Assembly: GCF_900109045.1 (NCBI RefSeq)
Contig: NZ_FNYL01000011.1
Location: 233,510 to 297,509 of the forward strand
From: Dyadobacter sp. SG02
Lineage (GTDB): Bacteria; Bacteroidota; Bacteroidia; Cytophagales; Spirosomataceae
Reading direction: 5' to 3'
Length of the DNA: 64,000 bases
Shown here: positions 26,086-35,501 of the stretch, piece after piece
Position numbering within the stretch: the stretch's first letter is position 1
How the letters are laid out: each line of letters opens with the position of its first letter
Position numbers and translations under genes: made by a program
The notes under the pieces: generated by a model
Seen by the model: the letters and a program-made list of their open reading frames with translations, nothing else
The model's database searches: none
What the model was told of the DNA's origin: nothing

Positions 26086-26724
26086 ATGAATGCATTACTA
26101 ATTGAAGATCATGCCGTTGTGAGAATGGGCATGCGCCTGGTGATACGCGAAGTATTTCAAAACGCATCGATTTTCGAGTGCGAAGATTTTAATGAGGGGC
26201 TCCGGCTTGTCCAGGAAAAGCCGATTGACCTCGTTGTACTGGACATCCACCTACCCGGAGGCCAGGATGTAAAGATGATCGACATGATCAAGACCGTTAG
26301 AAAGGAATCCAAAATACTGATATTCAGCGGACTACCGGAAGAAAAATATGCATTGAAATATGTACAGGCCGGCGCAGACGGTTATTTATCGAAGCGCTCG
26401 GACCCGGAAATGTATGGAGAAGCGGTGTTGGCGGTGGTGAACGAGAAGAAATACCTCAGCGAAGTGGTGAAAGAGCAGCTTGTGACGCAGTTGCCCCAGA
26501 ATTACAACAAAATCAAGCGCCGGAAATGGATCGGATTGACGGAGCGGGAACTGGAAATCAGCAGGTTATTGATCAAAGGAATGTGGACGAAGGAGATAGC
26601 TACCCAGTTGCAGCTGAAATTGAGTACCGTCAGTACTTTTAAGAAGAAGATTTTTAACAAATGCGGCGTGACGAGTGCGATTGAACTCTCGAAAATCATC
26701 GACGACGTCGCCGCCACTGCCTAG
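26086..26724 (+). CDS. orphan NarL/LuxR-type response regulator
   Basis: 212 residues. The receiver starts MNALLIEDHAVV, with phospho-acceptor Asp53 in LVVLDIHLPGG and Lys in YLSKRS. The HTH is LTERELEISRLLIKGMW ... LSTVSTFKKKIFNKCGV. All key receiver residues are intact, so it should be a normal phosphorylation-dependent activator. It is transcribed from a good promoter and converges with another regulator (26758) across a short hairpin. The partner kinase is not adjacent; the receiver-less kinases at 35502 and 38636 are candidates (inference). Confidence 0.9.
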   Translation: MNALLIEDHAVVRMGMRLVIREVFQNASIFECEDFNEGLRLVQEKPIDLVVLDIHLPGGQDVKMIDMIKTVRKESKILIFSGLPEEKYALKYVQAGADGYLSKRSDPEMYGEAVLAVVNEKKYLSEVVKEQLVTQLPQNYNKIKRRKWIGLTERELEISRLLIKGMWTKEIATQLQLKLSTVSTFKKKIFNKCGVTSAIELSKIIDDVAATA

Positions 26725-26737
26725 TTGATCTGTTTCA

Positions 26738-26762
26738 GGTAGCCTCCATTCGGCAGGCTACC
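26738..26762. terminator. short hairpin between converging regulators
   Basis: 8-bp perfect stem (26738-26745 with 26755-26762) that overlaps the stop codon of the - strand regulator. There is no T-run, so termination is uncertain. Confidence 0.45.
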
Positions 26763-27384
26763 GCAACATTTCCATTTTCTCCGACAAAGCCACCAGGTTA
26801 CCCACCTGTAACTTCTTGAAAACGTTCGCTTTGAACGTACTGACCGTGCTTTCTTTCAGGTCCAGCATTTCGGCAATAGCCCTTATCTTGTTCCCTTGCA
26901 ACAGCAAATGCACCACCAGCCGCTCGCGTGGCGTGAGGGTTTGCAACGGGTTATGGTCGGAGGCATCCACATTGGCAATCACCCGCGAGAGCAGGCTTTC
27001 CTGAATGGTTTTGCTGAAATAGGTTTTTGATTCGAGTACCATATCGATCGCGATCCGCAGCTCGTCGCCGGTGCCGTCTTTCGACAAAAACCCGTGTGCA
27101 CCGGAAGAAACCGCCGGAAGCGCATAGGTAGCCTCGCTCATCGATGAATAGACCAATATTTTACCCGCCCGCCCTGTCATCCGCATTTCCCTGATCGTGT
27201 GCATACTCCCGCCGGGAATGCCTATTTCGATAATCGTCATGTCAAAAGACTGGTTTTCAATCACATTCATAGCTTCTTCCAGTTGCCCGGCGAGCGTGAC
27301 CCTGGCCTGGGGTTTGTGGTCTTTTACTTCCCGTTTAATAGCCGATCGCATGAGAGGATGGCCGTCGATAACGAGGATTTTCAT
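26758..27384 (-). CDS. response regulator with Glu at the phospho-acceptor site
   Basis: 208 residues in the same family as its neighbours (LTPRERLVVHLLLQGNK ... KESTVSTFKANVFKKLQV). In the receiver the acceptor position reads IIEIGIPGG, so Glu53 replaces Asp. The acidic pocket is DG rather than DD (MKILVIDGHP). The Lys in FLSKDG is kept. This combination predicts a protein that is not phosphorylated normally and may be locked in an active-like state, since Glu often mimics phospho-Asp. It lies directly downstream of the giant surface-protein gene, separated by a strong terminator. Confidence 0.88.
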   Translation of the reverse strand: MKILVIDGHPLMRSAIKREVKDHKPQARVTLAGQLEEAMNVIENQSFDMTIIEIGIPGGSMHTIREMRMTGRAGKILVYSSMSEATYALPAVSSGAHGFLSKDGTGDELRIAIDMVLESKTYFSKTIQESLLSRVIANVDASDHNPLQTLTPRERLVVHLLLQGNKIRAIAEMLDLKESTVSTFKANVFKKLQVGNLVALSEKMEMLR

Positions 27385-27414
27385 AGTTGAAACAGTGGGT
27401 TAAGACTTAAAATT

Positions 27415-27457
27415 GGTGCAAAAAAATGACGGTTGCCCGTAGCGAACGGGCAACCGT
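27415..27457 (-). terminator. strong Rho-independent terminator of giant gene
   Basis: 11-bp perfect stem (27429-27439 with 27447-27457), followed on the - strand by CATTTTTTTG. It lies 9 bp after the stop of the 2.3-kilo-residue protein. Confidence 0.9.
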
Positions 27458-27465
27458 ACATGCTT

Positions 27466-30400
27466 CTATTGAATGTGGACGAACTTGTGTGTGTGAACAG
27501 ATCCGTCCATGTGCGTTATGTGAACTATATAAACTCCTGATTCAAGCCGTGATACATCGATACTGCCCGATTCTACCGGTCCTGAACTGTAAACCCGGAT
27601 ACCCGAAAGATTGTTAATGCGGATTGTTTTGACCTGCTTCCAGCTCGTTACCTGCAAATGGAGCACGGTCGATACCGGGTTCGGATAAACGCTGCTTTTC
27701 AACCCGCTGTCGAAACGTACGCTTCGGATGCTGCTGAATGCGAAAGTGCTGTCTCTGTCAATCATTTTCAATCGGTACAGCAATGCGCCGCTAGCACCGC
27801 CAGCGCCAGCCTCCGGCTGGTGATCTGTAAATGCATACGTCTTCCGCACTGCACTCTCCCCTTCCGCCTTCACGCTTCCGATCGCATTCCACGCCTTGCC
27901 ATCGACACTGCGCTGCACCTCGAACCGGTCGCTGTTGGTTTCTTCGGTCGTAACCCAGTTCAGGTCCACCACATTTTCACGCGCGACAGCCAGGAACGAC
28001 ACCAGTTTCACCGGAAGCGGAGCATCCCAGCGCACCGTGTAAGGTACCGGTGACGATTGTTCGCCGGCCTCATCCAGGTAAGCATATTCGAAAGTAACAT
28101 TGGTATAACCCGTGCCGGTCAGTTTGATAGCCATCAATGCCGGGTCGTAGGCGGGGATCACCTGTCCTTGTGTGACGAGCGTACCGTTGTAATACAGTTC
28201 GGCTGTGCCAGGCAATGCCGTGATCACCACCGTACGGTTCTTGCCAGAACCATTCAGCGTGCCATCCTCCGTGTCGCTTCCGGTCAGCTGGTTGGGCGAC
28301 GATGTGCCCGATCCCCCGCTGGAATGTGTGCCGTTCAGTGTGATCGTGGCATTAGGTATCGGCTGATCGATAAGGAAATCCTTCGAATCGGCCAACGGAG
28401 GCCGCTGGATACCGAAATTGGCATTGCTCACACTTTGGCCTGAAACGATGATGCTGGTAAGGATACCATTCACGGCATCATCGCTACCCACGCCTGCGCC
28501 CAGGTTTTCGCCCGTGTTGATCCAACCCGCAGGCAGGTTAGCAGAGGTCGAACCTGCTGCATTCTGATGCAATACAATGCTGTAAGTACCGGCATTCGTA
28601 GCACCCAGGTCATAGGTACCATCCGCATTCACCGCCACGGTTTTCACTGCCGCCCCGCTTGCATTCACGAGTGTTACGTACAGTCCCGTCGGCAACGCCT
28701 GCGCATTGCTCGCATTGACCGTCACATCTTTCAGTCCGTTTCCGTCGTGGAATACATTACCCGACACGTTGGCAGGTGCCAGACATGCCTCAGGTGCATT
28801 GATGGCGACATTCACTGTTTTCGTCAGCTGGCATTGGCCTGCATTGTCGGTAATCGTAACCGTATAAGCTCCGGCTGCATTGGCGGTGAATGTCGGGTTC
28901 GCAACAAATGCATTGGAAAGGCCGGCGGCAGGGCTCCATGCGTAAGAGTAGTCGCCTGTTGAGGTAACATTCAATGGCAGCGTACCCTGGGTTCCTGCGC
29001 AAAGTGCCAGGTCTCCGGTGGTTGCCGCAATGGTATTCGGGCTCACCACCACGATCACCTCCTTGTAGTTGCTACAACCTGTTGCGGTAATGGTTTGGGT
29101 TAAACGATAAGTGCGCGTCGCCGAGCCGGTTATCGTCGTGGTAGGGCTGTTAGGGCTTGCCACACCCGCTACCGGCGTCCATTGCCAGGTACTTCCGACC
29201 GCCGGGCCAGCCACCGAAAGGGTGGTTACGCCGCCTTCGCAAATGGCAGTGCTACCGGTAATACTGAATGCTGCCGGAGTATTCACCGTCACCACAACCT
29301 GGTCGGTGGAAGTACATCCGTCGACAGTCACTTGTACGGTATAAGTAGTGGTAGCCGTAGGTTTCACCGTTGGCTGGGCCACATCGGCCGCGCCCGCGAT
29401 ACCCGCTCCCGTCCATGCGTAGGTAGCGCCGTCGATAGCCGGAGTACCGATCACCACCGATTCACCCGGACATACCGCCACGTCCACGCCCGCATTGGCA
29501 GGCTGTGTAACGGTTACAGTGTCTTTGAACACACATCCGCTCGCCAGGGTTACCGTTACAATGTAATCCATCGTACCGGTAACGGTGGCCGTAGGATTGG
29601 CTGCCGTCGCATTGCTCAGGCCCGTCGAAGGTGCCCATGCATACGTAGCGCCCGCCGGTGCGGCCGGGTTGCCCGCAGCACCATAACCGATCTCGACCGG
29701 TCCTGCCGGGCAGATATTTTTATCAGCCAGTTCCAGGCCCGATTCGCCGTTCACGATGACGGTTACCTCATCGCTCACCGGTGTTACGCAGCCCGGGTAG
29801 CTTACTTTTACCACGTAGGTAATGGTTACGGTCGGGTTCAGTACCGTCGGATTGGCGGCGGTATTGCTGCTCAGGCCGGTTGCCGGCGTAATGCCATCGG
29901 CCATAAACCATTCGTATTGCGCGGATGCATCCCCTCCGCGTCCGATGGTTACAGGTTCACCCACACACGTGGTGGCGCCTTCGCCCGCATACTCGCCGGC
30001 GGTAACCGCATTGCTGAGTATGACCTCGTCGGTAGCCGTGCAGCCCGACAATGGATCGGTGACGGTCAGCTTGAAAGTTTGCGGTGAGGCAGAAGCAAAT
30101 TGTACCTGCGGCTGCGCGTCGGTAGCGCCCGATCCATTCACCCACGCTGCATTGGAAGGCTCCCATGCATATTGCCAGTTGGTACCGACAGGTGCGGCTG
30201 TTCCCAGGGTAACGGTTCCGCCGTTACAGATCGTACGGTCGATACCCGCTGCTGCTACCGGCGTTGCCACATTCACGGTAACCGTATCGCGGAGTTTACA
30301 GCCGGAAGCGGTTTCGGTGATCAGCACGCGGAATTCGGTAGTCGTATTGACGGTCGCGTACGGGTTGGCCAGGGCTGCATTGTCCAGGCCGGCCGTCGGC

Positions 30401-33400
30401 GTCCAGCCGTAGGTAAAGCCATCCACGGGCGTCTGGCCGATGCGTACAGGCACGCCCGCACAAACAAATTTGTCTTCGGCAGTAAATACCGGCATCGACC
30501 AGCCCGGCGGATTGATTACGATGGATTTCACACAGCTAACAGATGCATCGTATTTATTGGTAATGGTTACCGTAATGGTCGCCTGCGCCGTGGAAGTAAT
30601 ATTTACCGTAGCCGCACGCGCATTGTCTACCAGGTTGGCAGGGCTCCACGAGAAGTTGTAGTCGGAAGCATTGCTCACGCTGGTTCCCAGTTTCAGAACG
30701 GAGCCATCGAAAATCTTGGGACAATCCTGATCGGAAAGCGTCACGATCTCGAAATCACAAGAGCCGGGGCCGCCTGCACAAGGCTGAACGGAAACTTCCG
30801 CGCTGCATTCCACGCCATTCAGGCTAACGGTGCGGCGGAAAGTGGTAACGCCGGTATTGCTTTTCAGATACGCGTCTTTGCCGTCATTGCCGGTTTTCAG
30901 TATTACGCCATCGCCCGAAACAATGCTCCAAGTATAAACTGCGCCCGGCGCATTGTCTTCGTCCAGATGTTTGCTCCAAACGGGGCCGCAAACAGTTTCG
31001 TCCTGATCGGTAATACGGTTATTGAGCACGGTTACTTTCACCTGATCGTTGAAAGTACAGCCGGTTTTCACAGCCGTAACGTTATAGGTGATCGCACCGC
31101 CCGTCACACCGGCTGTCCCTGCATTGAAAACAGGGTTTGCCACCTGCGGGTTATCGAGGTATTGTCCCGTTGTCCAGGTGTAGGCAAATGTAGCGTCCTC
31201 AGTGCCGCCCAGGGTTACCGAAGTGTTTTTACAAATGGTTTGATCAGCTCCCGCGAATGCTACGGTTCCGCCAGGCGCAGCAACCGGTGTTACCGTCACA
31301 TTGTTGAATGAGGTACAGGTCGTGCCATCCTTGCGTTGAACCGTCACGGTTACGCGGTATACGGTCGTTACGGCCGGGTTAGCGAGCGGTTGTGCGCAGG
31401 TGGTGCAGCTCAATGTAGTGAGCGGATCCCCTGAAACACGTGTCCAGGCATAGGATACCATCGGACTTACAATCGCAGGCGTTCCGATCTGCACGCCGCC
31501 GGTTCCTTCGCAGACCGATTTGGCAGGGCCGGCTGCGGCCGCTACCGGCACGATCGTCACCTGGTCGATGTCCGTACAGCCCGCAGCGTCGCTTACCTGC
31601 AAGGTGTAGGTAGTCGCCTGCGTTACGGCCGGGGTCGTCCAGGATTCGGTGCTGGCCCGCAGGGTACCATTCACGGAGCTACCTTCGAACCATTGGTAGG
31701 TAAATGCGCCCGAGCCGCCCGTGGCCGAGCCATTCAGGGTAACGGTGTTGGATGCGCACACGAACCATTGCGGTCCGTCCGCATTAGCGATCGGGGCCGC
31801 ATTGGCGCCGATCACCACTTCTGCCACCTGCGATGAATCCACCTGTACAGGCAAACAATCCTGGCCATAGGTTTTCACCAAACGACGGTAGTAAATAGTG
31901 GTTTGCGAAGCCTCAGGCTGCAAATCCTTGAAAACTTCGCCCGGGATATCCGCCCACGGACCGGTAGCCGCGTCGGCTTTCTGCCATTGATACGTAAGCT
32001 GGCTGCGATAGCCCGCCGGAGCGGTAATGCTTACCGTATTACCCGTGATTATCCCCGGGATACCGAGGATACAGGCGGTTTGCGTCATCGGTGAAACGCT
32101 TGTGGCCGAAACTGCGAGACCAGCCGGCAATGCATTCTGGTTGAATTTGACGATCATCCCGTCGGGAGTTCCACCAGAGACTGCCTGATGACTGCCTATG
32201 GTAGCCAGGCCGTTACTCGAAGAGGTAAAACCCAGCAAAATACCTCCATCGCTGGCCATGGCCATGTTGTACATAGTTCGAGCCATTCCATTTGCTCCTG
32301 CAGTGCCATATCCGCCCTCTGCACCGGCACCGCCGAAGTAAGTCCCCCATAGCCGCTGCCCGGTCGCGATGCTGAATTTGTTAACGAAAATATCCCCGCC
32401 TTCACTAGGCGTTACCTGATAAGCGCAATCGCTGGCCAAACCGCCGCCGTTCGCATTGGAAATACCCATAATCAGCAAGTTGCCTTTGCCATCCAACGCA
32501 CAATCCAACGCTCTCGCAAAAGCAGTTCCGGTAGATATAGCGCCCAGGTAGGTGCCGCTCAGATAATGCCCCGTCAAATCGAAACTGGCCCAAATACCGT
32601 CACGAGCTGCCGCCAACGAAGTACGAAAGGCCCCAGATGATGCTACGCCGGTCGTCACAGTAGCGCTTCCCACCACGTGCAGCCTGCTATTGCTTTCATC
32701 CACTTTCAATCCGGTAATGGTGGTATTGAAAAACCGCCCCCAGATTCTTGCCCCGCTAACACCGTCGAATTTACCGATATAGCCTTTTTGGACCGTAGTT
32801 CCCTCGCCCACCCCTGATGGGAAACCCACGTCGTCGGTTGCATTGGTACCTGTGCCGCCTACATAGACGTTGCCGTCGCTACCCATGTCTAATGCCAAGC
32901 CTCCATCCGGAGTAAGCGTAACCGCACTTGCGGTGCGACCAGCTACGTAAGTTCCCCACTGTCTGACGCCAGAAACATCAAACTTGACCAGAAAAGAGGT
33001 ATTGGTTCCACCAACCGTGCGAAAGGCGCCTGGTGTAGCAATGTCCCCGACACCAATTACACCTACATTAACCCTGCTTCCCCCCAGTGCGAACAGGTTG
33101 CCTTGGGCATCGACTTTCAGGCATTCAAACCACCCCGGACGAGCGTTATCACCTGCACCGCCGTAATAGGTAGCCCACACCCGCGCTCCGGTGTTCGCGT
33201 CGAAGCGTGCCAGGAAAGGAATTTCTGCCTCATTGGTTATTAAGTTGGCTGCTGCCTGGTGTGCGCCTGGTGTCGCCAAGCCTTCACTTTTAGTATGCCC
33301 ACCCATGTAAACCTGGCCATTTCGAATGGTGATTCCATAAGCTTGGTCCGACTCATCGCCACCGTAATAAGTACTCCACTGGCGAACTCCGGCGCTGTTG

Positions 33401-34359
33401 AACTTGGCGATAAAAAAGTCGTTTTCTCCGACGAAGGACCCTTGATAAGCTCCGCCCGACGCAATGTTATTGCTACTGTTGGTATACCCTACGGCATAAA
33501 TGTTCCCGCTTTCATCCGTATCGATGGCTGTGATTTCGTCGGCGCCGCTGCCACCGTAATAGGTAGCCCATTCAAGGTTAGGCGACGGGTCGATTACCAA
33601 TGTCTGGCGCTTGTCGTATGCCGGTACGTGAAAAGCAAATACGTCCTGGCCGAGTGCTTTGTAAGAGACGTTGACCGGCTTGCGCTGAGCGCCTACCCAG
33701 CTGGCCGGAATGCGCTCCTGCATTTTGCCGTGGGCGGTTTCCATCACAATGCGGTTGCCGCTGAGTGCCACCTTTTTGCTCCCACGGTAGCGCAACTGAA
33801 TGCGCGAAGGATCGGCACCCGGATGCACGATGAAGTTGTATTCTACATTTTTGTCCGATTTCGGGTCGGTGACAAATTCCAGGTCGATGCCCGGGTAAAT
33901 GTCGGTGTAGGTAATGCGTTGAAAATTACGGATGTTCCGGAATTCGCCACGCTCGTTGATCACATTGCTGATGGCATTGCCGGGCATATCGGCCTTCAAG
34001 ACTGCGGCGTTGTTGGCGCCTGCGAGCTCGACGTCTACGCGGTGGAACTTGCGCGAACCCCCGCCCTTGCGCAGGTAAGTATCGTAGCTGAACCCGTTCT
34101 GACGCAATTGCACATGCAGCGGGCCGCTTTGCAGCAGGTATTTGACCTGGCTGTTAGCATTTCCGCTTTGATCTGCGAGCTGACCTTTGTTTTCGACGAA
34201 GCCGGCCCGGTATTCACTCACGGATTTTGAAAGGGAGGTTTTGGTCTCAATGGCCGTCTTGCCCATGCGCTGCGATTCCGGCGGGGCCGATTTCTGGGCG
34301 CAAACGGCAAAGGAAGTCCAGCCGCTGATGACCAGCGAAAGTAGTAATCTTCTTTGCAT
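27466..34359 (-). CDS. giant modular surface protein (SBBP propeller, Cys-containing Ig-like repeats, T9SS sorting domain)
   Basis: About 2297 residues from ATG 34359, where a signal peptide (RRLLLSLVISGWTSFAVCAQ) begins; 38 extra upstream codons are rejected. Order: an N-terminal DUF7948-like domain (FVENKGQLADQ, about 50-260); an SBBP beta-propeller with many YYGG repeats (about 270-800); some ten Ig/PKD-like modules, each starting with an (I/V)C-x-G-x-x-V-x-(I/L)G motif; a short SdrD-B-like module (GNVFHDGNGLKDVTV); a fibronectin-like module (NSDRFEVQRS); and a T9SS sorting domain (VYPNPVSTVLHLQV ... HKFVHIQ). Such proteins usually mediate adhesion, gliding or polymer capture. Orphan regulators flank it on both sides. 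Confidence 0.88.
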   Translation of the reverse strand: MQRRLLLSLVISGWTSFAVCAQKSAPPESQRMGKTAIETKTSLSKSVSEYRAGFVENKGQLADQSGNANSQVKYLLQSGPLHVQLRQNGFSYDTYLRKGGGSRKFHRVDVELAGANNAAVLKADMPGNAISNVINERGEFRNIRNFQRITYTDIYPGIDLEFVTDPKSDKNVEYNFIVHPGADPSRIQLRYRGSKKVALSGNRIVMETAHGKMQERIPASWVGAQRKPVNVSYKALGQDVFAFHVPAYDKRQTLVIDPSPNLEWATYYGGSGADEITAIDTDESGNIYAVGYTNSSNNIASGGAYQGSFVGENDFFIAKFNSAGVRQWSTYYGGDESDQAYGITIRNGQVYMGGHTKSEGLATPGAHQAAANLITNEAEIPFLARFDANTGARVWATYYGGAGDNARPGWFECLKVDAQGNLFALGGSRVNVGVIGVGDIATPGAFRTVGGTNTSFLVKFDVSGVRQWGTYVAGRTASAVTLTPDGGLALDMGSDGNVYVGGTGTNATDDVGFPSGVGEGTTVQKGYIGKFDGVSGARIWGRFFNTTITGLKVDESNSRLHVVGSATVTTGVASSGAFRTSLAAARDGIWASFDLTGHYLSGTYLGAISTGTAFARALDCALDGKGNLLIMGISNANGGGLASDCAYQVTPSEGGDIFVNKFSIATGQRLWGTYFGGAGAEGGYGTAGANGMARTMYNMAMASDGGILLGFTSSSNGLATIGSHQAVSGGTPDGMIVKFNQNALPAGLAVSATSVSPMTQTACILGIPGIITGNTVSITAPAGYRSQLTYQWQKADAATGPWADIPGEVFKDLQPEASQTTIYYRRLVKTYGQDCLPVQVDSSQVAEVVIGANAAPIANADGPQWFVCASNTVTLNGSATGGSGAFTYQWFEGSSVNGTLRASTESWTTPAVTQATTYTLQVSDAAGCTDIDQVTIVPVAAAAGPAKSVCEGTGGVQIGTPAIVSPMVSYAWTRVSGDPLTTLSCTTCAQPLANPAVTTVYRVTVTVQRKDGTTCTSFNNVTVTPVAAPGGTVAFAGADQTICKNTSVTLGGTEDATFAYTWTTGQYLDNPQVANPVFNAGTAGVTGGAITYNVTAVKTGCTFNDQVKVTVLNNRITDQDETVCGPVWSKHLDEDNAPGAVYTWSIVSGDGVILKTGNDGKDAYLKSNTGVTTFRRTVSLNGVECSAEVSVQPCAGGPGSCDFEIVTLSDQDCPKIFDGSVLKLGTSVSNASDYNFSWSPANLVDNARAATVNITSTAQATITVTITNKYDASVSCVKSIVINPPGWSMPVFTAEDKFVCAGVPVRIGQTPVDGFTYGWTPTAGLDNAALANPYATVNTTTEFRVLITETASGCKLRDTVTVNVATPVAAAGIDRTICNGGTVTLGTAAPVGTNWQYAWEPSNAAWVNGSGATDAQPQVQFASASPQTFKLTVTDPLSGCTATDEVILSNAVTAGEYAGEGATTCVGEPVTIGRGGDASAQYEWFMADGITPATGLSSNTAANPTVLNPTVTITYVVKVSYPGCVTPVSDEVTVIVNGESGLELADKNICPAGPVEIGYGAAGNPAAPAGATYAWAPSTGLSNATAANPTATVTGTMDYIVTVTLASGCVFKDTVTVTQPANAGVDVAVCPGESVVIGTPAIDGATYAWTGAGIAGAADVAQPTVKPTATTTYTVQVTVDGCTSTDQVVVTVNTPAAFSITGSTAICEGGVTTLSVAGPAVGSTWQWTPVAGVASPNSPTTTITGSATRTYRLTQTITATGCSNYKEVIVVVSPNTIAATTGDLALCAGTQGTLPLNVTSTGDYSYAWSPAAGLSNAFVANPTFTANAAGAYTVTITDNAGQCQLTKTVNVAINAPEACLAPANVSGNVFHDGNGLKDVTVNASNAQALPTGLYVTLVNASGAAVKTVAVNADGTYDLGATNAGTYSIVLHQNAAGSTSANLPAGWINTGENLGAGVGSDDAVNGILTSIIVSGQSVSNANFGIQRPPLADSKDFLIDQPIPNATITLNGTHSSGGSGTSSPNQLTGSDTEDGTLNGSGKNRTVVITALPGTAELYYNGTLVTQGQVIPAYDPALMAIKLTGTGYTNVTFEYAYLDEAGEQSSPVPYTVRWDAPLPVKLVSFLAVARENVVDLNWVTTEETNSDRFEVQRSVDGKAWNAIGSVKAEGESAVRKTYAFTDHQPEAGAGGASGALLYRLKMIDRDSTFAFSSIRSVRFDSGLKSSVYPNPVSTVLHLQVTSWKQVKTIRINNLSGIRVYSSGPVESGSIDVSRLESGVYIVHITHMDGSVHTHKFVHIQ

Positions 34360-34455
34360 AGAAGTTTGGATTTGAATTAAACTGATCTCGGGGTATTCTG
34401 ATGGGTATTCATATTGGGTTAAAAAGGGAGGTGTGTATAGTGCGAAGCTTTCCCG

Positions 34456-34480
34456 ATACCGTCTGCAAAACAAACGGTAT
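34456..34480. promoter_or_regulatory. dyad-symmetric site upstream of the giant gene
   Basis: ATACCGT at 34456-34462 and ACGGTAT at 34474-34480 form a perfect dyad with an 11-bp spacer, the geometry expected for a dimeric HTH protein. It lies about 100 bp upstream of the start of the giant gene and 136 bp downstream of the stop of no gene, in a region shared with the neighbouring regulator's 3' side. Confidence 0.4.
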
Positions 34481-34615
34481 TATATATACGCAGCCTTACC
34501 TGTCCAGAATTTCTCTGCGGCAACGGCTTGTCATGATTTGTGTCAAAACTAGTTAGAAATATTTCGCATTGCGTCGTCCCCGCTAAAAGTAACCCATAGA
34601 AACATTTCTATCATT

Positions 34616-35245
34616 TCAATAACTGACTGCTTTCTGTGCCAATTCAAAAGTATCGGTGACATTCATCTTTTTGTAGATCCGCTTCTTATAGGTGCTCACC
34701 GTGTTGCATTTCAGATTGAACATGAAGGCGATTTCCTTCGTGGTTTTTCCCTGCACGACGTGCGTCATGATCGCCCGCTCGCGATGCGAGAGCCTTTCCA
34801 GCGATTCCAGCCCGTCTTTCTGATGGTCGGTATCGATCATGGTGATCAGCGAAGCCTGCAACTCGACGCTCATGTATTTACCTCCCGCACCTACCATGGC
34901 AATCGCTTTGGCCAATTCGTCGGGTTTGGCACGTTTCATGACGAACCCCTCGGCGCCGGCCCGCAATGCGGGCAATGCAAAAATCCGCTCCGACATGCCG
35001 GAGTAAAACAATATGGAGATGCCGGGTTTGACGGATTTGAGCAGTTTGATGATTTCCGGCGAAACCAGCCCCTCGATTTTGACTTCCGTGATCACCACCC
35101 TGATGTCATTGTCCTCTTTGAGAATGGCCCGGGCTGTTTTGAGGTCGGGGGCTTCAAATAGCTGATAATCGGCTGATATAGTTTCGAGAAATAGCCGCAT
35201 GCCGGTGCGCAGCAGCGTTTGATCGTCGATGATGAGGATGTTCAT
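34616..35245 (-). CDS. response regulator with Glu at the phospho-acceptor site
   Basis: 209 residues from ATG 35245 (MNILIIDDQTLL). The N-terminal extension to 35272 lacks the family pattern. The receiver keeps the DD acidic pocket and the Lys (FVMKRA), but the acceptor position reads VVITEVKIEG, so Glu54 replaces Asp. The HTH is LSHRERAIMTHVVQGKT ... KCNTVSTYKKRIYKKMNV. It is the second regulator here with this substitution. It lies upstream of the giant gene on the same strand and diverges from the tandem sensor kinases, so it may be a constitutive regulator of either neighbour (inference). Confidence 0.88.
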   Translation of the reverse strand: MNILIIDDQTLLRTGMRLFLETISADYQLFEAPDLKTARAILKEDNDIRVVITEVKIEGLVSPEIIKLLKSVKPGISILFYSGMSERIFALPALRAGAEGFVMKRAKPDELAKAIAMVGAGGKYMSVELQASLITMIDTDHQKDGLESLERLSHRERAIMTHVVQGKTTKEIAFMFNLKCNTVSTYKKRIYKKMNVTDTFELAQKAVSY

Positions 35246-35501
35246 GATGGTAAGGCCTGATGGCCCGTTCAATAGAGCGATAGCCGCGTCCGGGCGCGAC
35301 GTAAGGGAGTAAAATAAGATAAGCCGGTGATACCGGTAAAAGTAGGGTGAAACGCTTTTTGTTACAATTACATCATCGTAAATAACATATAGAATGATTT
35401 CTATGGTTTGGGAACAGGTATTTACGATTAGATGTCCTTCTTTTATTATTAGCGACGGAATGATTTCGCTTATTTTGTAATAAATATCCCCGAAAGCCCC
35501 A

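Noticed and set aside
30100..31311. 403-residue + strand frame within the giant gene
   Set aside because: Antisense shadow of repetitive Ig-like modules; composition rich in Arg, Gly and His as expected for an out-of-frame reading.
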